A DNA stretch of 64,000 bases from Rathayibacter sp. VKM Ac-2856 (GCF_013205055.1 NZ_JABMLF010000001.1:930001-994000), one strand, 5' to 3'. Positions 33,928-42,983 are shown, counted from the stretch's first letter. Translations and numbers: made by a program. Notes: generated by a model from the sequence alone, not told the origin.

Positions 33928-35349
33928 GTGGTGGACAACTCCCCGACCGACCCCGGCGCGACCGACGCCTTCCGCATCGAGCACGACACGATGGGCGAGG
34001 TGCGCGTCCCGCGCGACGCGCTCTACGCCGCGCAGACGCAGCGCGCGGTCGAGAACTTCCCGATCTCCGGAGCCGGCCTCGAGACCGCCCAGATCGCGGC
34101 GCTCGCCCGGATCAAGAAGGCCGCGGCGCTCGTCAACGCCGACCTCGGCGTGCTCGACGGCGAGATCGCCCGCTCCATCGCGGACGCGGCCGACCTGGTC
34201 GTCGGCGGCGGCTACGGCGAGCACTTCCCGATCGACGTCTACCAGACCGGCTCCGGCACGTCGTCGAACATGAACATGAACGAGGTGCTCGCCACCCTCG
34301 CCACCACCGCCCTCGGCCGTCCGGTGCACCCGAACGACCACGTCAACGCCTCGCAGTCGTCCAACGACGTCTTCCCGACCTCGGTGCACGTCGCCGTGAC
34401 CGGTGCGCTGATCCAGGACCTCGTCCCCTCACTCGAGCACCTCGCCGAGGCGCTCGAGACCAAGGCCGAGCTGTGGGCCGAGGTCGTCAAGGCCGGCCGC
34501 ACCCACCTGATGGACGCGACGCCCGTCACTCTCGGCCAGGAGTTCGGCGGCTACGCGGCGCAGATCCGCCTCGGCATCGAGCGCGTGCACTCCGCCCTCC
34601 CCCGCGTCGCCGAGGTCCCGCTCGGCGGCACCGCCGTCGGCACCGGCATCAACACGCCCGCCGGCTTCCCGGCCGCGGTCATCGCCCGCCTCGCGGAGGA
34701 GACCGGCCTGCCCGTCACCGAGGCGCGCAACCACTTCGAGGCGCAGGGCGCCCGCGACTCGCTCGTCGAGGCGTCCGGCGCGCTCCGGGTGCTCGCGGTC
34801 AGCCTCACCAAGATCAACAACGACCTGCGCTGGATGGGCTCCGGCCCGAACACGGGTCTCGGCGAGCTCAGCATCCCGGACCTCCAGCCCGGCTCGTCGA
34901 TCATGCCCGGCAAGGTGAACCCGGTGATCCCGGAGGCCGTCCTGATGGTCTGCGCGCGCGTCATCGGCAACGACGCGACCATCGCCTGGGCCGGCGCCTC
35001 GGGTGCGTTCGAGCTCAACGTCGCGATCCCGGTGATGGGCACGGCGCTGCTCGAGTCGATCCGCCTGCTCACGGCGTCGGCCACGCTGCTCGCCGACAAG
35101 ACCGTCGACGGCCTCGAGGCCAACGTCGAGCACGCGCGGGCCCTCGCCGAGTCCTCGCCCTCGATCGTCACCCCGCTGAACAAGGTGATCGGCTACGAGG
35201 CCGCCGCCAAGGTCGCGAAGAACTCGGTCGCGAAGGGCATCACCGTCCGCGAGTCCGTCATCGACCTCGGCTTCGTCGAGCGCGGCGAGGTGACGGAGGC
35301 GCAGCTGGACAGCGCGCTCGACGTCATGTCGATGACCCACCCGGGCTGA
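33928..35349 (+). CDS. fumC: Class II fumarate hydratase
   Basis: Iron-independent fumarase of the TCA cycle, 473 residues. Signatures are [43 protein letters not shown] and the superfamily motif [11 protein letters not shown] around residue 325, which contains the catalytic serine loop. GTG 33928 has AGGA 10 bases upstream; the GTG at 33931 is an alternative. It is the last gene before a composite repeat. Third codon positions are strongly G/C, suggesting high expression. Confidence 0.97.
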   Translation: MVDNSPTDPGATDAFRIEHDTMGEVRVPRDALYAAQTQRAVENFPISGAGLETAQIAALARIKKAAALVNADLGVLDGEIARSIADAADLVVGGGYGEHFPIDVYQTGSGTSSNMNMNEVLATLATTALGRPVHPNDHVNASQSSNDVFPTSVHVAVTGALIQDLVPSLEHLAEALETKAELWAEVVKAGRTHLMDATPVTLGQEFGGYAAQIRLGIERVHSALPRVAEVPLGGTAVGTGINTPAGFPAAVIARLAEETGLPVTEARNHFEAQGARDSLVEASGALRVLAVSLTKINNDLRWMGSGPNTGLGELSIPDLQPGSSIMPGKVNPVIPEAVLMVCARVIGNDATIAWAGASGAFELNVAIPVMGTALLESIRLLTASATLLADKTVDGLEANVEHARALAESSPSIVTPLNKVIGYEAAAKVAKNSVAKGITVRESVIDLGFVERGEVTEAQLDSALDVMSMTHPG

Positions 35350-35394
35350 GTGCTCGCGCGGGGCGGCGCGCCTCGAGACCGCCGCTCCGATCGG

Positions 35395-35696
35395 GGTGGA
35401 TCTCGATACACCCGCTCCGCGGGCTACTCGATCAGCATGGAGGGCGCCCGCCTTTCGCGTGGTGCCATCGCGATCAAGATGGAAGGCGCCCGCCTTTCGC
35501 GTGGTGGGATCACCATCAGCATCGGGCGCCGGCCCACCGTGCGGGTGGATCTCGAGACGCCCGCTCCGCGGGGTACTCGATCAGCATGGAGCGCGCCCGC
35601 CCTCCGCGCCGGCGAGCGCGGAGCGGGGCGCCTCCTCTCGCAGGCGGCCCCTTGCTTGCTGGTCGAGTAGCCCCGCAGGGGCGTATCGAGACCCAC
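35395..35696. repeat. Composite of palindromic repeat arms with a 42-bp tandem repeat (copy 3)
   Basis: Right-type arms lie at 35395-35439 and 35544-35588 and an inverted arm at about 35658-35696. Between the first two is a 42-bp unit repeated at 35429-35470 and 35471-35512, sharing GGCGCCCGCCTTTCGCGTGG, and a degenerate third copy. The whole fills the 370-base gap between fumC and the prepilin peptidase gene. I see no gene in it. Confidence 0.88.
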
Positions 35697-35719
35697 GGTC
35701 GATGAGGCCCGGGGTGCCG

Positions 35720-36226
35720 TCACGCCCCGGCCAGCACGAGCCAGAACGCCGCGAGCTGGAACGGCCCGAACGGGATCCGCGCGGCCCCGCCTCGCAGCGC
35801 CGACGGCAGGCACCACGCCCCCGCGAGCAGGAACGCGAGCGCCGGCCCCGCGACCGCGAGCACCGGATCGACCGCCGCGAGCGGCACCGCCAGCCCCGTG
35901 CCGAGCTTCACGTCGCCGAGCCCGAGCCCGCCTGCGAGATGCAGCGCGAGCAGCGCGAGCGCGGTCGCCGCCACGGCGAGCAGCTCCTGCGGCATCCGCC
36001 CCGCGACGACGGCGCCGATCGTCGACGCAAGTCCCGCCAGCAGGAGCGGCGCCGTCAGCACGTTCGGCAGCCTCCGCTCGCGGACGTCCGCGAGGACCAG
36101 CGGCACCGTCACCGCAGCGACGACGAGGACGACCGCCGCCTCGCGCGGGTCGCTCCGCGCCAGCGCGATCGGTGCGAGCACCGCCGCTCCGCCGAGCGCC
36201 GCCACGAGGTCCCGGATCCGCTGCAT
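35720..36226 (-). CDS. A24 prepilin peptidase domain protein
   Basis: The 168-residue membrane protein has 5-6 hydrophobic segments and the two aspartyl motifs of the type IV prepilin peptidase family: DVRERRLPN after the second segment and GLGLGDVKLG (GxGD) after the fourth. It lacks the N-terminal zinc/methylase domain of PilD, as in the short TadV/CpaA-type peptidases that process Flp pilins. No pilus gene is in the window. ATG 36226 has a TAGGGT -10-like box 6 bases upstream. Its partner pilins would lie elsewhere. Confidence 0.88.
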   Translation of the reverse strand: MQRIRDLVAALGGAAVLAPIALARSDPREAAVVLVVAAVTVPLVLADVRERRLPNVLTAPLLLAGLASTIGAVVAGRMPQELLAVAATALALLALHLAGGLGLGDVKLGTGLAVPLAAVDPVLAVAGPALAFLLAGAWCLPSALRGGAARIPFGPFQLAAFWLVLAGA

Positions 36227-36232
36227 CCGCAG

Positions 36233-36238
36233 ACCCTA
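36233..36238 (-). promoter_or_regulatory. -10 box (TAGGGT), leaderless arrangement for the prepilin peptidase
   Basis: TAGGGT on the minus strand ends 6 bases before the ATG at 36226. Confidence 0.5.
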
Positions 36239-36306
36239 GAGCGGATCGCGTCGCTCCCGCCGGAGTTGTCCACAGCCCCGCCGGGCACCGGCGACCCCGG
36301 CCCCCG

Positions 36307-37473
36307 TCACTCCTGCGGCGGCACCGGCCCGAGCAGCGCGTTCGCGAACAGCCCGTGCGCGGACTCGTCGTCCGACGGGTGGAACAGCCCGGCGAGCACG
36401 TCGCGGTAGAGCCGCGAGAGCTCGGAGGTCCGCGAGTAGGACGAGCCGCCCGAGACGCGGACGGCGCTCTCGACGATGCGCAGCGCCGCCTCCGTCGTGC
36501 GGATCTTCACCCCGACGAGCGACGGGAACCAGTCCGCCCCGCGGTCCACCAGCCCGTCCACATCGGCCGCCGCGCTCGCGAGCGGCGCCCGCAGCCCGTC
36601 GAGCAGGATCGCCGCGTCGGCGAGCCGCCAGCGGATGTCCGGATCCTCGGAGAGGGGCCGCCCGCCGGCCCGGAGCGACGTCCGCTTCCGCGCCGCCGCG
36701 ACGCCGAGCTCGAGCGCGCGCCGGGCGACGCCGAGGTACACCGACGCGATCAGCAGCTCGAAGTCGGCGAAGATCGCGAAGACGAGCGCATCGGCGGTCG
36801 GCCCCACCGGCAGCGAGCGGAACATCCGCTCCCCGGGCACCTCGACGCCGTCGAGCACCGTCGTGCGGCTCTGCGTCGCCCGCATGCCGAGCGTGTCCCA
36901 GTCGTCGTGCACCGTGAGCCCGGGCACGGGTGCGTCCGGCGTCGCGCGATCGACGAAGCCGTGCACCAGGCGCGGCTCCGGCCCGCTGTCGTCGCGGCCG
37001 AACACGCCGAGCCGTGTCCAGGCCGGCGAGAGCGAGGTGAAGATCTTGGTGCCGGTGAACCGGTAGCCGCCGCCCGGCAGCGGCTCGGCGCGGGTGAGCG
37101 AATCGGAGAGCACGAGGTCGTTGCCCGGCTCGCTGTTGCCGAAGGCGAAGACGTGGCCGGCCACCGCGTCGACGAGGACGTGCTCGAGCGAGGCGTCGCC
37201 GCGGGCTCGCAGAGCCCGCGCGATCCCGGTCCAGACCAGGTGCATCGTGGTCGCCAGCGCGGTGGCCGGAGCCGCCGTGGCGAGGCGGGTGTGCTCGGCC
37301 GTCGCCTGCTCGAGCCCGAGCCCGCCCCCGCCGAGCTCCCGGGGCACGAGCATCGTCAGGTAGCCCGCGGCCTTCAGCTCCTCGAGGTCCTCGGTGAAGA
37401 AGACGTTGCGCGCGTCGTAGTCGGCCGCGCGGAGGCGGAAGCGCTCGAGGAGCGCGTCGTCGAGGATGCTCAC
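36307..37473 (-). CDS. Acyl-CoA dehydrogenase family protein
   Basis: The 388-residue flavoprotein has the three-domain acyl-CoA dehydrogenase fold: N-terminal helices with LVPRELGGGGLGLEQ, a middle barrel with YRFTGTKIFTSLSPAW, the WDTLGMRATQS segment and a C-terminal helical bundle with SGGSSYSRTSELSRLYRD. The catalytic glutamate of medium-chain enzymes is not evident, so it may be one of the oxidase or monooxygenase-like members (DszC/SfnB branch). GTG 37473 is chosen from the TAGCGT box 7 bases upstream; GTG 37482 is possible. Substrate unknown. Confidence 0.88.
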   Translation of the reverse strand: MSILDDALLERFRLRAADYDARNVFFTEDLEELKAAGYLTMLVPRELGGGGLGLEQATAEHTRLATAAPATALATTMHLVWTGIARALRARGDASLEHVLVDAVAGHVFAFGNSEPGNDLVLSDSLTRAEPLPGGGYRFTGTKIFTSLSPAWTRLGVFGRDDSGPEPRLVHGFVDRATPDAPVPGLTVHDDWDTLGMRATQSRTTVLDGVEVPGERMFRSLPVGPTADALVFAIFADFELLIASVYLGVARRALELGVAAARKRTSLRAGGRPLSEDPDIRWRLADAAILLDGLRAPLASAAADVDGLVDRGADWFPSLVGVKIRTTEAALRIVESAVRVSGGSSYSRTSELSRLYRDVLAGLFHPSDDESAHGLFANALLGPVPPQE

Positions 37474-37480
37474 CCGGTCC

Positions 37481-37486
37481 ACGCTA
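37481..37486 (-). promoter_or_regulatory. -10 box (TAGCGT), leaderless arrangement for the acyl-CoA dehydrogenase
   Basis: TAGCGT on the minus strand ends 7 bases before the GTG at 37473 and overlaps the alternative GTG at 37482, which argues against the latter. Confidence 0.45.
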
Positions 37487-37506
37487 CGCGCCGCGGCTCC
37501 GGACCA

Positions 37507-37585
37507 CCTCCGGCTCGCGGAAGCACCTCCGGCTCGTGGGAAGCGAGGGATCCCACGAGCCGGAGGGCGATCCGCGAGCCGGAGG
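37507..37585. terminator. Nested double inverted repeat after phoH
   Basis: An outer pair, CCTCCGGCTCGCGGA (37507-37521) and TCCGCGAGCCGGAGG (37571-37585), encloses an inner pair, CCTCCGGCTCGTGGGA (37526-37541) and TCCCACGAGCCGGAGG (37551-37566). The four arms share CTCCGGCTCG, so alternative pairings are possible. It lies 60 bases past the phoH stop on the minus strand. Confidence 0.7.
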
Positions 37586-37644
37586 CCGGGCGGAGCCGAT
37601 GGTCAGCCGAGCGGTCTCAGCCGCCGCCGATCAGCCGAGCACGC

Positions 37645-39027
37645 TCACGCCGACTCGTTCGACTCCAGCATCTCCGTCACCAGCGCCGCGATGGCCGAGC
37701 GCTCGGAGCGCGTCAGCGTCACGTGCGCGAACAGCGGGTGCCCCTTGAGCGTCTCGATCACGGAGGCGACGCCGTCGTAGCGGCCGACCCGCAGGTTGTC
37801 GCGCTGCGCCACGTCATGGGTCAGCACCACCCGCGAGTTCTGGCCGACGCGGGACAGCACCGTCAGCAGCACGTTGCGCTCGAGCGACTGCGCCTCGTCC
37901 ACGATCACGAACGCGTCGTGCAGCGAGCGGCCGCGGATGTGGGTCAGCGGCAGGACCTCGAGCATGCCCCGCTCGATGACCTCGTCGAGCACGTTCTGCG
38001 AGACCAGCGCGCCGAGGGTGTCGAAGACCGCCTGCGCCCAGGGGTTCATCTTCTCCGCGGCGTCGCCCGGCAGGAAGCCGAGGTCCTGGCCGCCGACCGC
38101 GTAGAGCGGCCGGAACACCATGATCTTCTTGTGCTGGCGCTTCTCCAGCACGGCCTCGAGCCCGGCGCACAGCGCGAGCGCCGACTTGCCGGTGCCGGCC
38201 CGGCCGCCGAGCGAGACGATGCCCACCTCCTGGTCGAGCAGCAGATCGATCGCGAGCCGCTGCTCGGCCGAGCGGCCGTGCAGCCCGAAGACGTCCTTGT
38301 CGCCGCGCACCAGCGCGATCTGGCGCTTGCCCGTCACCCGGGCCAGAGCGGAGCCGCGGTCCGAGTGCACGACGAGCCCGGTGTTGATCGGGATGTCGGC
38401 GACCTCGTCGGTGAAGAGCCGCTCGCGGTCGTACAGCTCGCTCATCTGGTCTCCCTGCAGGGTGACGTCGTCCATGCCGGTCCAGCCCGACTCGGGGGCG
38501 AGCTCGGCGAGGTACTCCTCCGCGGCGAGGCCGATCGAGGCGGCCTTCACGCGCATCGGCATGTCCTTGGACACGACCGTCACGAGCGCGCCCTCGCTCT
38601 GCAGATTCATCGCCACGGCGAGGATCCGGGAGTCGTTGTCGCCCAGCTGAAGCCCGCTCGGGAGGATCGAGAGGTTGGAGTGGTTGAGCTCGACGCGCAG
38701 CGTCCCGCCCCGGCCGACCCGGATCGGGAAGTCGAGCCGCTCGTGCTTGACCCGCAGCTCGTCCAGGTGCCGGAGCGCCTGGCGGGCGAAGTAGCCGATC
38801 TCGGGATCGTTGCGCTTGCCCTCGAGCTCGCTGATCACGACGATCGGCAGGACGACGGCGTGCTCCGCGAAGCGGAACATCGAGGAGGGGTCCGACAGCA
38901 GCACCGAGGTGTCGAGGACGTAGGTGCGCTGGAGCTGCTCGGTGCGATCCGAGGCGCCGTGCTGCGCGCGGCGGTGGACCGCGCCCTGCGTGCCGTTCTG
39001 CGGATCCGTACCCTGGGGAACTGTCAC
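37645..39027 (-). CDS. phoH: PhoH-like ATPase with N-terminal PIN domain (PhoH2 type)
   Basis: The 460-residue protein fuses a PIN ribonuclease domain ([13 protein letters not shown] with the first acidic residue, SELEGKRND, and [11 protein letters not shown]) to a PhoH P-loop domain ([25 protein letters not shown]). In mycobacteria this fusion unwinds and cleaves RNA. GTG 39027 is preferred because GGAGAG lies 5 bases before it; the ATG at 39042 would add five residues and has a poorer site. The upstream 267 bases are relatively AT-rich and unassigned. A nested hairpin follows the stop. Confidence 0.94.
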   Translation of the reverse strand: MTVPQGTDPQNGTQGAVHRRAQHGASDRTEQLQRTYVLDTSVLLSDPSSMFRFAEHAVVLPIVVISELEGKRNDPEIGYFARQALRHLDELRVKHERLDFPIRVGRGGTLRVELNHSNLSILPSGLQLGDNDSRILAVAMNLQSEGALVTVVSKDMPMRVKAASIGLAAEEYLAELAPESGWTGMDDVTLQGDQMSELYDRERLFTDEVADIPINTGLVVHSDRGSALARVTGKRQIALVRGDKDVFGLHGRSAEQRLAIDLLLDQEVGIVSLGGRAGTGKSALALCAGLEAVLEKRQHKKIMVFRPLYAVGGQDLGFLPGDAAEKMNPWAQAVFDTLGALVSQNVLDEVIERGMLEVLPLTHIRGRSLHDAFVIVDEAQSLERNVLLTVLSRVGQNSRVVLTHDVAQRDNLRVGRYDGVASVIETLKGHPLFAHVTLTRSERSAIAALVTEMLESNESA

Positions 39028-39294
39028 GTCGACTCTCCACATTCCGGGGGCCGGAGCCCCCGACTCACTTCAGAGGATTCGAGTCGGCCGGTGGTGCGTC
39101 TCGGCACCGCTCAGTTCCTTCACTGGCAGGTCATCGAGCCGTACTTGTGTGGCCGACTCGACCAGGTGCGTCACCTGATGATCCGAACCTAACCCCGCGA
39201 ATGACAATCGTGTGGTTCTTGCCGGAACGAGCGTGTAACGGCTATGTGAACTGTGGGCTCTGCACATCCCGCGGACGACCTCTTAAGGGGCCGC
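39028..39294. other. Intergenic region between phoH and the cis-prenyltransferase gene
   Basis: This 267-base stretch is the least GC-rich part of the window and holds the phoH promoter region. A GC palindrome GGGGGCCGGAGCCCCC (39046-39061) lies just upstream of phoH. AT-rich words (TTGTCATTCGCGG on the minus strand near 39200, GTGTAACGGCTATGTGAACTG near 39231) could hold promoter elements. I see no protein gene; a structured leader or small RNA is possible. Confidence 0.5.
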
Positions 39295-40080
39295 TCAGCT
39301 GCCGAAGCGGCGGTGCCGGCCGGCGTAGTCGCGCAGCGCCCGGAGGAAGTCGACCTCGCGGATGTCCGGGCCGAGCGCCTCCATGAAGTAGAACTCGCTG
39401 TGCGCGCTCTGCCAGAGCATGAAGTCGGAGAGGCGCTGCTCCCCCGAGGTGCGGATGACGAGATCCGGATCGGGCTGGCCGCTGGTGTAGAGGTGCTCGC
39501 CGATCAGCTCGGGGGTGAGCAGCCCCGCGACGTCCTCGATCGACGAGCCGCGCTTGCCGTGCTCGTCGAGGATGCTGCGGACCGCCTGAGCGATCTCGTG
39601 ACGGCCGCCGTAGCCCACCGCGAGGTTGACGTGCAGACCGGTGTTCCTCGCGGTGCGCTCCTCCGCGCAGTCGAGCGCCGAGACCAGCGAGGCGGGCAGG
39701 CCGTCGTCGGAGCCGACGTGCTGCACGCGCCACTTCGGCTGCTGCGAGACCTCCTCGGCGAGATCGGCGATGATCGCGATCAGCTCGGTCAGCTCGGAGC
39801 TGTCGCGGCCGACCAGGTTGTCCTGGGAGAGCAGGTAGAGCGTGACGTGGCGGACGCCGAGCTCGTCGCACCACTGCAGGAACTCGTGCACCTTCGCGGC
39901 GCCGGCCCGGTGGCCGTGCGCCGCCGTCTCGAGCGCGCGCTGGCGCGCCCACCGGCGGTTGCCGTCGATGATCATCGCGACGTGGTTCGGCAGCGCGGCA
40001 CCCTCGAGACTCGAGCGCAGGCGCTTCTTGTAGACGCCGTAGAGCAGGTCGCTCCCCAGGGGCAGTCTCGACTTCGGCAC
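39295..40080 (-). CDS. Isoprenyl (cis-prenyl) diphosphate synthase, UppS family
   Basis: The 261-residue enzyme extends allylic diphosphates with cis-IPP units. Motifs are HVAMIIDGNRRWAR with the catalytic aspartate near residue 34, the FLQWCDELG and TLYLLSQDN helices, and DLVIRTSGEQRLSDFMLWQ with the conserved RTSGE. Its neighbours (hemolysin III, phoH) match the mycobacterial order around the short-chain Z-farnesyl diphosphate synthase, so it may be that enzyme and not the C50/C55 synthase. GTG 40080 has a TACCGT -10-like box 6 bases upstream; GTG 40113 is the alternative. Confidence 0.92.
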   Translation of the reverse strand: MPKSRLPLGSDLLYGVYKKRLRSSLEGAALPNHVAMIIDGNRRWARQRALETAAHGHRAGAAKVHEFLQWCDELGVRHVTLYLLSQDNLVGRDSSELTELIAIIADLAEEVSQQPKWRVQHVGSDDGLPASLVSALDCAEERTARNTGLHVNLAVGYGGRHEIAQAVRSILDEHGKRGSSIEDVAGLLTPELIGEHLYTSGQPDPDLVIRTSGEQRLSDFMLWQSAHSEFYFMEALGPDIREVDFLRALRDYAGRHRRFGS

Positions 40081-40086
40081 GGTGCC

Positions 40087-40092
40087 ACGGTA
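40087..40092 (-). promoter_or_regulatory. -10 box (TACCGT), leaderless arrangement for the prenyltransferase
   Basis: TACCGT on the minus strand ends 6 bases before the GTG at 40080. Confidence 0.45.
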
Positions 40093-40174
40093 GTCGAATC
40101 CGCGCCACACCACCGGACCCCCGCCCCTCCCCCGTCCGATCCGCCTCTCCCGGTCGCCCTCCGGCGGCGGGTCG

Positions 40175-40180
40175 TATCCT
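40175..40180 (+). promoter_or_regulatory. -10 box (TATCCT), leaderless arrangement for the hemolysin III gene
   Basis: TATCCT is followed by 7 bases and the ATG at 40188. With the box at 40087 it forms a divergent promoter pair about 80 bases apart. Confidence 0.5.
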
Positions 40181-40187
40181 CGTGCGT

Positions 40188-40952
40188 ATGAGCCACCGGC
40201 CGACCTCCCCCACGCCCGATCCGGACGCGCGCGCGCTGACGGACGACGACGCCGCGGGTCCCTCGCTCCCGCTGCTCGAGGACGAGATCGAGCACGGCCC
40301 GGTGGCGGAGGCGCGGCCGACCTGGCGCGGCTGGATCCACGCGGGCCTGTTCCCGCTCGCGATCGCCGCGGGGATCGTCCTGGTCTCGCTCGCGGACGGG
40401 GCGCACGCGAAGTGGGCGGCGACCGTGTTCGCCGTCTCGTCGCTGCTGCTCTTCGGCAACTCCGCGCTCTACCACCGCTTCGATTGGTCCCCGCGGACCA
40501 AGATCGTCCTCAAGCGGATCGACCACGCGAACATCTTCCTGCTGATCGCCGGCACCTACACGCCGCTGGCCGTGCTGGCCCTGCCCCCGTCGCAGGGCAC
40601 TCTGCTGCTCGTGCTGGTCTGGGCGGGCGCGCTGCTCGGGATCGGGTTCCGGGTGTTCTGGATCTCCGCGCCGCGCTGGCTCTACGTGCCGCTGTACCTG
40701 CTGCTGGGCTGGGCCGCGGTGATGTACCTGGGGCCGCTGTTCGAGGCGAGCGCGGCGATGATGGTGCTCGTCCTCGTCGGGGGCCTCTGCTACACCGTCG
40801 GCGCCGTGATCTACGGACTGAAGCGCCCGAACCCGGTGCCCGGGGTCTTCGGCTTCCACGAGATCTTCCACGCGCTCACCGCGGTGGCGTTCCTCTGCCA
40901 CTGGACGGCGGCGCTCATCGTCTGCCTGGACCCGACCTACAACGTCGGCTGA
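40188..40952 (+). CDS. Hemolysin III family (PAQR-like) membrane protein
   Basis: The 254-residue protein has seven hydrophobic segments and the three conserved motifs of the hemolysin III/PAQR group: SALYHRFDWS after segment 2, a KRIDHANIFLLIAGTYTP helix, and FHEIFHALTAVAFLCHW with the putative zinc-binding histidines. The acidic N-terminal 45 residues form a cytosolic tail. Family members are putative membrane hydrolases or receptors; the hemolysin name is historical. A homologue occupies the same place beside the prenyltransferase in mycobacteria. Confidence 0.93.
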   Translation: MSHRPTSPTPDPDARALTDDDAAGPSLPLLEDEIEHGPVAEARPTWRGWIHAGLFPLAIAAGIVLVSLADGAHAKWAATVFAVSSLLLFGNSALYHRFDWSPRTKIVLKRIDHANIFLLIAGTYTPLAVLALPPSQGTLLLVLVWAGALLGIGFRVFWISAPRWLYVPLYLLLGWAAVMYLGPLFEASAAMMVLVLVGGLCYTVGAVIYGLKRPNPVPGVFGFHEIFHALTAVAFLCHWTAALIVCLDPTYNVG

Positions 40953-41026
40953 TCGCGGAGCGGCTCGGCCGCGCACCGGCGCGGGCGGACCGGCGGGCAG
41001 GTGGACCGGCGGACCGGTGGACCGGG

Positions 41027-41299
41027 TCAGCGCCCGGAGGAGCCCTCGGCGCGCTCGCGCTCCTCGGCGTCGAGCTGCTCGCCGACCTGGGCGCGGTAGG
41101 TCGTCCGGCGCACCCGGCGGACCATGTCGAGCGCCAGGAGGACGGCGGCCAGCGCGATCACGAACATCGTGACGAAGCCGAACAGGCCCGGCGTCACCGT
41201 GTCCTCGTTGAACTCCGGCGGGGTCGTCGGCACCGGCGTCGCCTCGGCGGCGCGGATCAGGGCCAGGTGGGCGGCCTCGAGGACGGTCGCGGTGCTCAT
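41027..41299 (-). CDS. Small membrane protein coupled to mca
   Basis: This 90-residue protein has one strong membrane segment (FGFVTMFVIALAAVLLALDMV) followed by a basic stop-transfer stretch (RRVRR) and an acidic tail, so the C-terminus should be cytosolic. The ATG overlaps the mca stop (ATGA). A small membrane protein after mca also occurs in mycobacteria, so the pair is likely functional, but no role is known. A GGACCGGCGG-rich direct repeat lies between its stop and the hemolysin III gene. Confidence 0.85.
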   Translation of the reverse strand: MSTATVLEAAHLALIRAAEATPVPTTPPEFNEDTVTPGLFGFVTMFVIALAAVLLALDMVRRVRRTTYRAQVGEQLDAEERERAEGSSGR

Positions 41300-42285
41300 G
41301 CGGTCCGCTCCTCGCGGACGGCGGCGGGGACCGCGGGGACGACGGCCTCACCCGGAAGTGCGACGTCGATCCCGGCGAAGAGGTCGGTCTCCGGCGTCGG
41401 CGCGTCGACGCGGCTCTGCACGAGCTGGAAGTCGTCGGTCGGCCAGGCGGCGTCGATCGCGGAGTGCGGCAGGAAGAAGAACTTGTTGTCCGGAGCGACC
41501 TGGCTCGCGTGGGCGAGCAGGGCGGCGTCGCGGCGGTCGTGGAAGCCCGAGACGTCGACCTTCGTGGTGGCGAGGTAGGGCGTCTCCTCGTTCCAGCGCT
41601 TCATCTCCTCGAAGGAGGCGAGCAGCGGGTCCTCCGGGTCGATCGAGCGGATGTGCTCGGCGATCGCGCGCAGCTTCTGCGAGCTGAAGACGCGGTCGTA
41701 GTAGAGCTTCAAGACCGACCAGGCGGCTCCGGTGCCGGGGTACTCGTCGGCCTCGCCGGCGGCGCGGAACGCCTCGACAGCGACCTGGTGCGCGCGGATG
41801 TGATCCGGGTGCGGGTAGCCGCCGTTCTCGTCGTAGCTGATGATCACGTGCGGGCGGAAGCGGCGGACGAGGCGCACGAGCGGCGCCGCGGCGGTGTGCA
41901 GCGGCAGGCCGGCGAAGGAGTCCGCGGCGACCGCGCCGTCCTCGGGCATCCCGGAGTCGACGAAGCCGAGCCAGGTGTGCTCGACGCCGAGCGCGTCCCG
42001 CGCCGCGGCCATCTCGTAGCGGCGGAGCCCGGCCATGTCGCGCTCCGCGTGGGCGCGGGCGGCGAGGGCCTCGTTCAGGATCGAGCCGGCCTCGCCCCCT
42101 GTGCAGGAGACGACCATGACCTCGGCGCCGCGGTCGGCGTAGGAGGCGAGGGTCGCCGCGCCCTTGCTCGACTCGTCGTCGGGGTGGGCGTGCACGGCGA
42201 GGAGGCGCGGGGCCTCCGGGGCGACGCGCGACTGCGCGCCGGCGCGCGGCTCCGAATCAGCGGAGACCTGGACGGCCTGGGACAC
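41296..42285 (-). CDS. mca: Mycothiol S-conjugate amidase
   Basis: Mca cleaves mycothiol conjugates of electrophiles and antibiotics, giving a mercapturic acid for export. The 329-residue LmbE-fold zinc enzyme has HAHPDDESSKG with the first zinc ligands, the CTGGEAGS loop and GYPHPDHIRAH with the third. The Mca-type length and C-terminus (KFFFLPHSAIDAAWPTDDFQLV) distinguish it from the deacetylase MshB. GTG 42285 is the start with a Ser/Arg-rich extension before homology. It is strong evidence for a mycothiol-making actinobacterium. Confidence 0.95.
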   Translation of the reverse strand: MSQAVQVSADSEPRAGAQSRVAPEAPRLLAVHAHPDDESSKGAATLASYADRGAEVMVVSCTGGEAGSILNEALAARAHAERDMAGLRRYEMAAARDALGVEHTWLGFVDSGMPEDGAVAADSFAGLPLHTAAAPLVRLVRRFRPHVIISYDENGGYPHPDHIRAHQVAVEAFRAAGEADEYPGTGAAWSVLKLYYDRVFSSQKLRAIAEHIRSIDPEDPLLASFEEMKRWNEETPYLATTKVDVSGFHDRRDAALLAHASQVAPDNKFFFLPHSAIDAAWPTDDFQLVQSRVDAPTPETDLFAGIDVALPGEAVVPAVPAAVREERTA

Positions 42286-42382
42286 GATCGCTCGATTCCT
42301 CGGGGTTTAATGGGGTCGACGCGCGCGGATTCCACCGGGGCGCGTCATCCTCCAGAGTAGACGCTTCACCCCAGGGAGTTCC

Positions 42383-42847
42383 GTGGCCGCCCGAACGTCC
42401 GAGAGCGACGAGCGCGCGAGCGACCCCGCCCTCGACCCGGACGCCGTCCGCGCCGCCGGGCCCCTCGCCTCCCGCTACGGCCGCACCCCGCGCAGCCGCC
42501 GCGGCGACCGCCGCCTCTTCGCGCTCGTGGCCGTCGCGTTCGTCGCCGTCTTCGCCGCCTGGGTGATCTGGGCCGGCCTCGACGGCGCCCGCGACGGTGT
42601 CGACGTGCAGGACACCGCGCACGTCGTCGTCGACGACCGCACGGTCCAGGTCTCCTTCGACCTGACCGTGCCGACCGGCCGCGACGCCGCCTGCGCCGTC
42701 CAGGCGCTCAACGAGCAGTCGGCCGTCGTCGGCTGGCGGGTCGTCGAGTACCCGGCCTCGACCGACCGCTTCCGCTCCTACACCGAGACGGTGCGCACCA
42801 CGGAGCTCGCCACGACAGGTTTGATCTCGTCCTGCTGGCTCCCGTAG
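42383..42847 (+). CDS. DUF4307 membrane protein
   Basis: The 154-residue protein has an acidic then arginine-rich N-terminus (RYGRTPRSRRGDRR), one membrane segment (LFALVAVAFVAVFAAWVIWAGL) and an extracellular strand-rich domain with two cysteines (AACAVQAL and SSCWLP), as in DUF4307. The family sits between mca and greA in many actinobacteria. GTG 42383 has AGGGAG about 6 bases upstream. Function unknown. Confidence 0.92.
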   Translation: MAARTSESDERASDPALDPDAVRAAGPLASRYGRTPRSRRGDRRLFALVAVAFVAVFAAWVIWAGLDGARDGVDVQDTAHVVVDDRTVQVSFDLTVPTGRDAACAVQALNEQSAVVGWRVVEYPASTDRFRSYTETVRTTELATTGLISSCWLP

Positions 42848-42932
42848 GGTGTCGGGGTGCCCTGACGGACCCGTCGGGGCCTTGTCTTTTCCCCCGCCGC
42901 ACGTCCTCGGTCGATCCGGTCGACGGGCGCAG

Positions 42933-42956
42933 GCGACCGACAGCACCGTCGGTCGC
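42933..42956 (+). terminator. Hairpin in the greA leader
   Basis: GCGACCGAC (42933-42941) and GTCGGTCGC (42948-42956) form a 9-bp stem with a 6-base loop, 27 bases before greA. It could end the DUF4307 transcript or be a leader element of greA. Confidence 0.45.
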
Positions 42957-42983
42957 GCGCGGCCGTCACGTGAGGAGCCCACC

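Noticed and set aside
35720-36226. A type IV pilus or Tad locus
   Set aside because: Only the peptidase is present; the neighbours are fumC and an acyl-CoA dehydrogenase, with no pilin, ATPase or assembly gene.
39065-39095. tRNA T-loop-like GGATTCGAGTC
   Set aside because: The flanking bases do not pair as a T arm and no acceptor, D or anticodon arm can be built around it.
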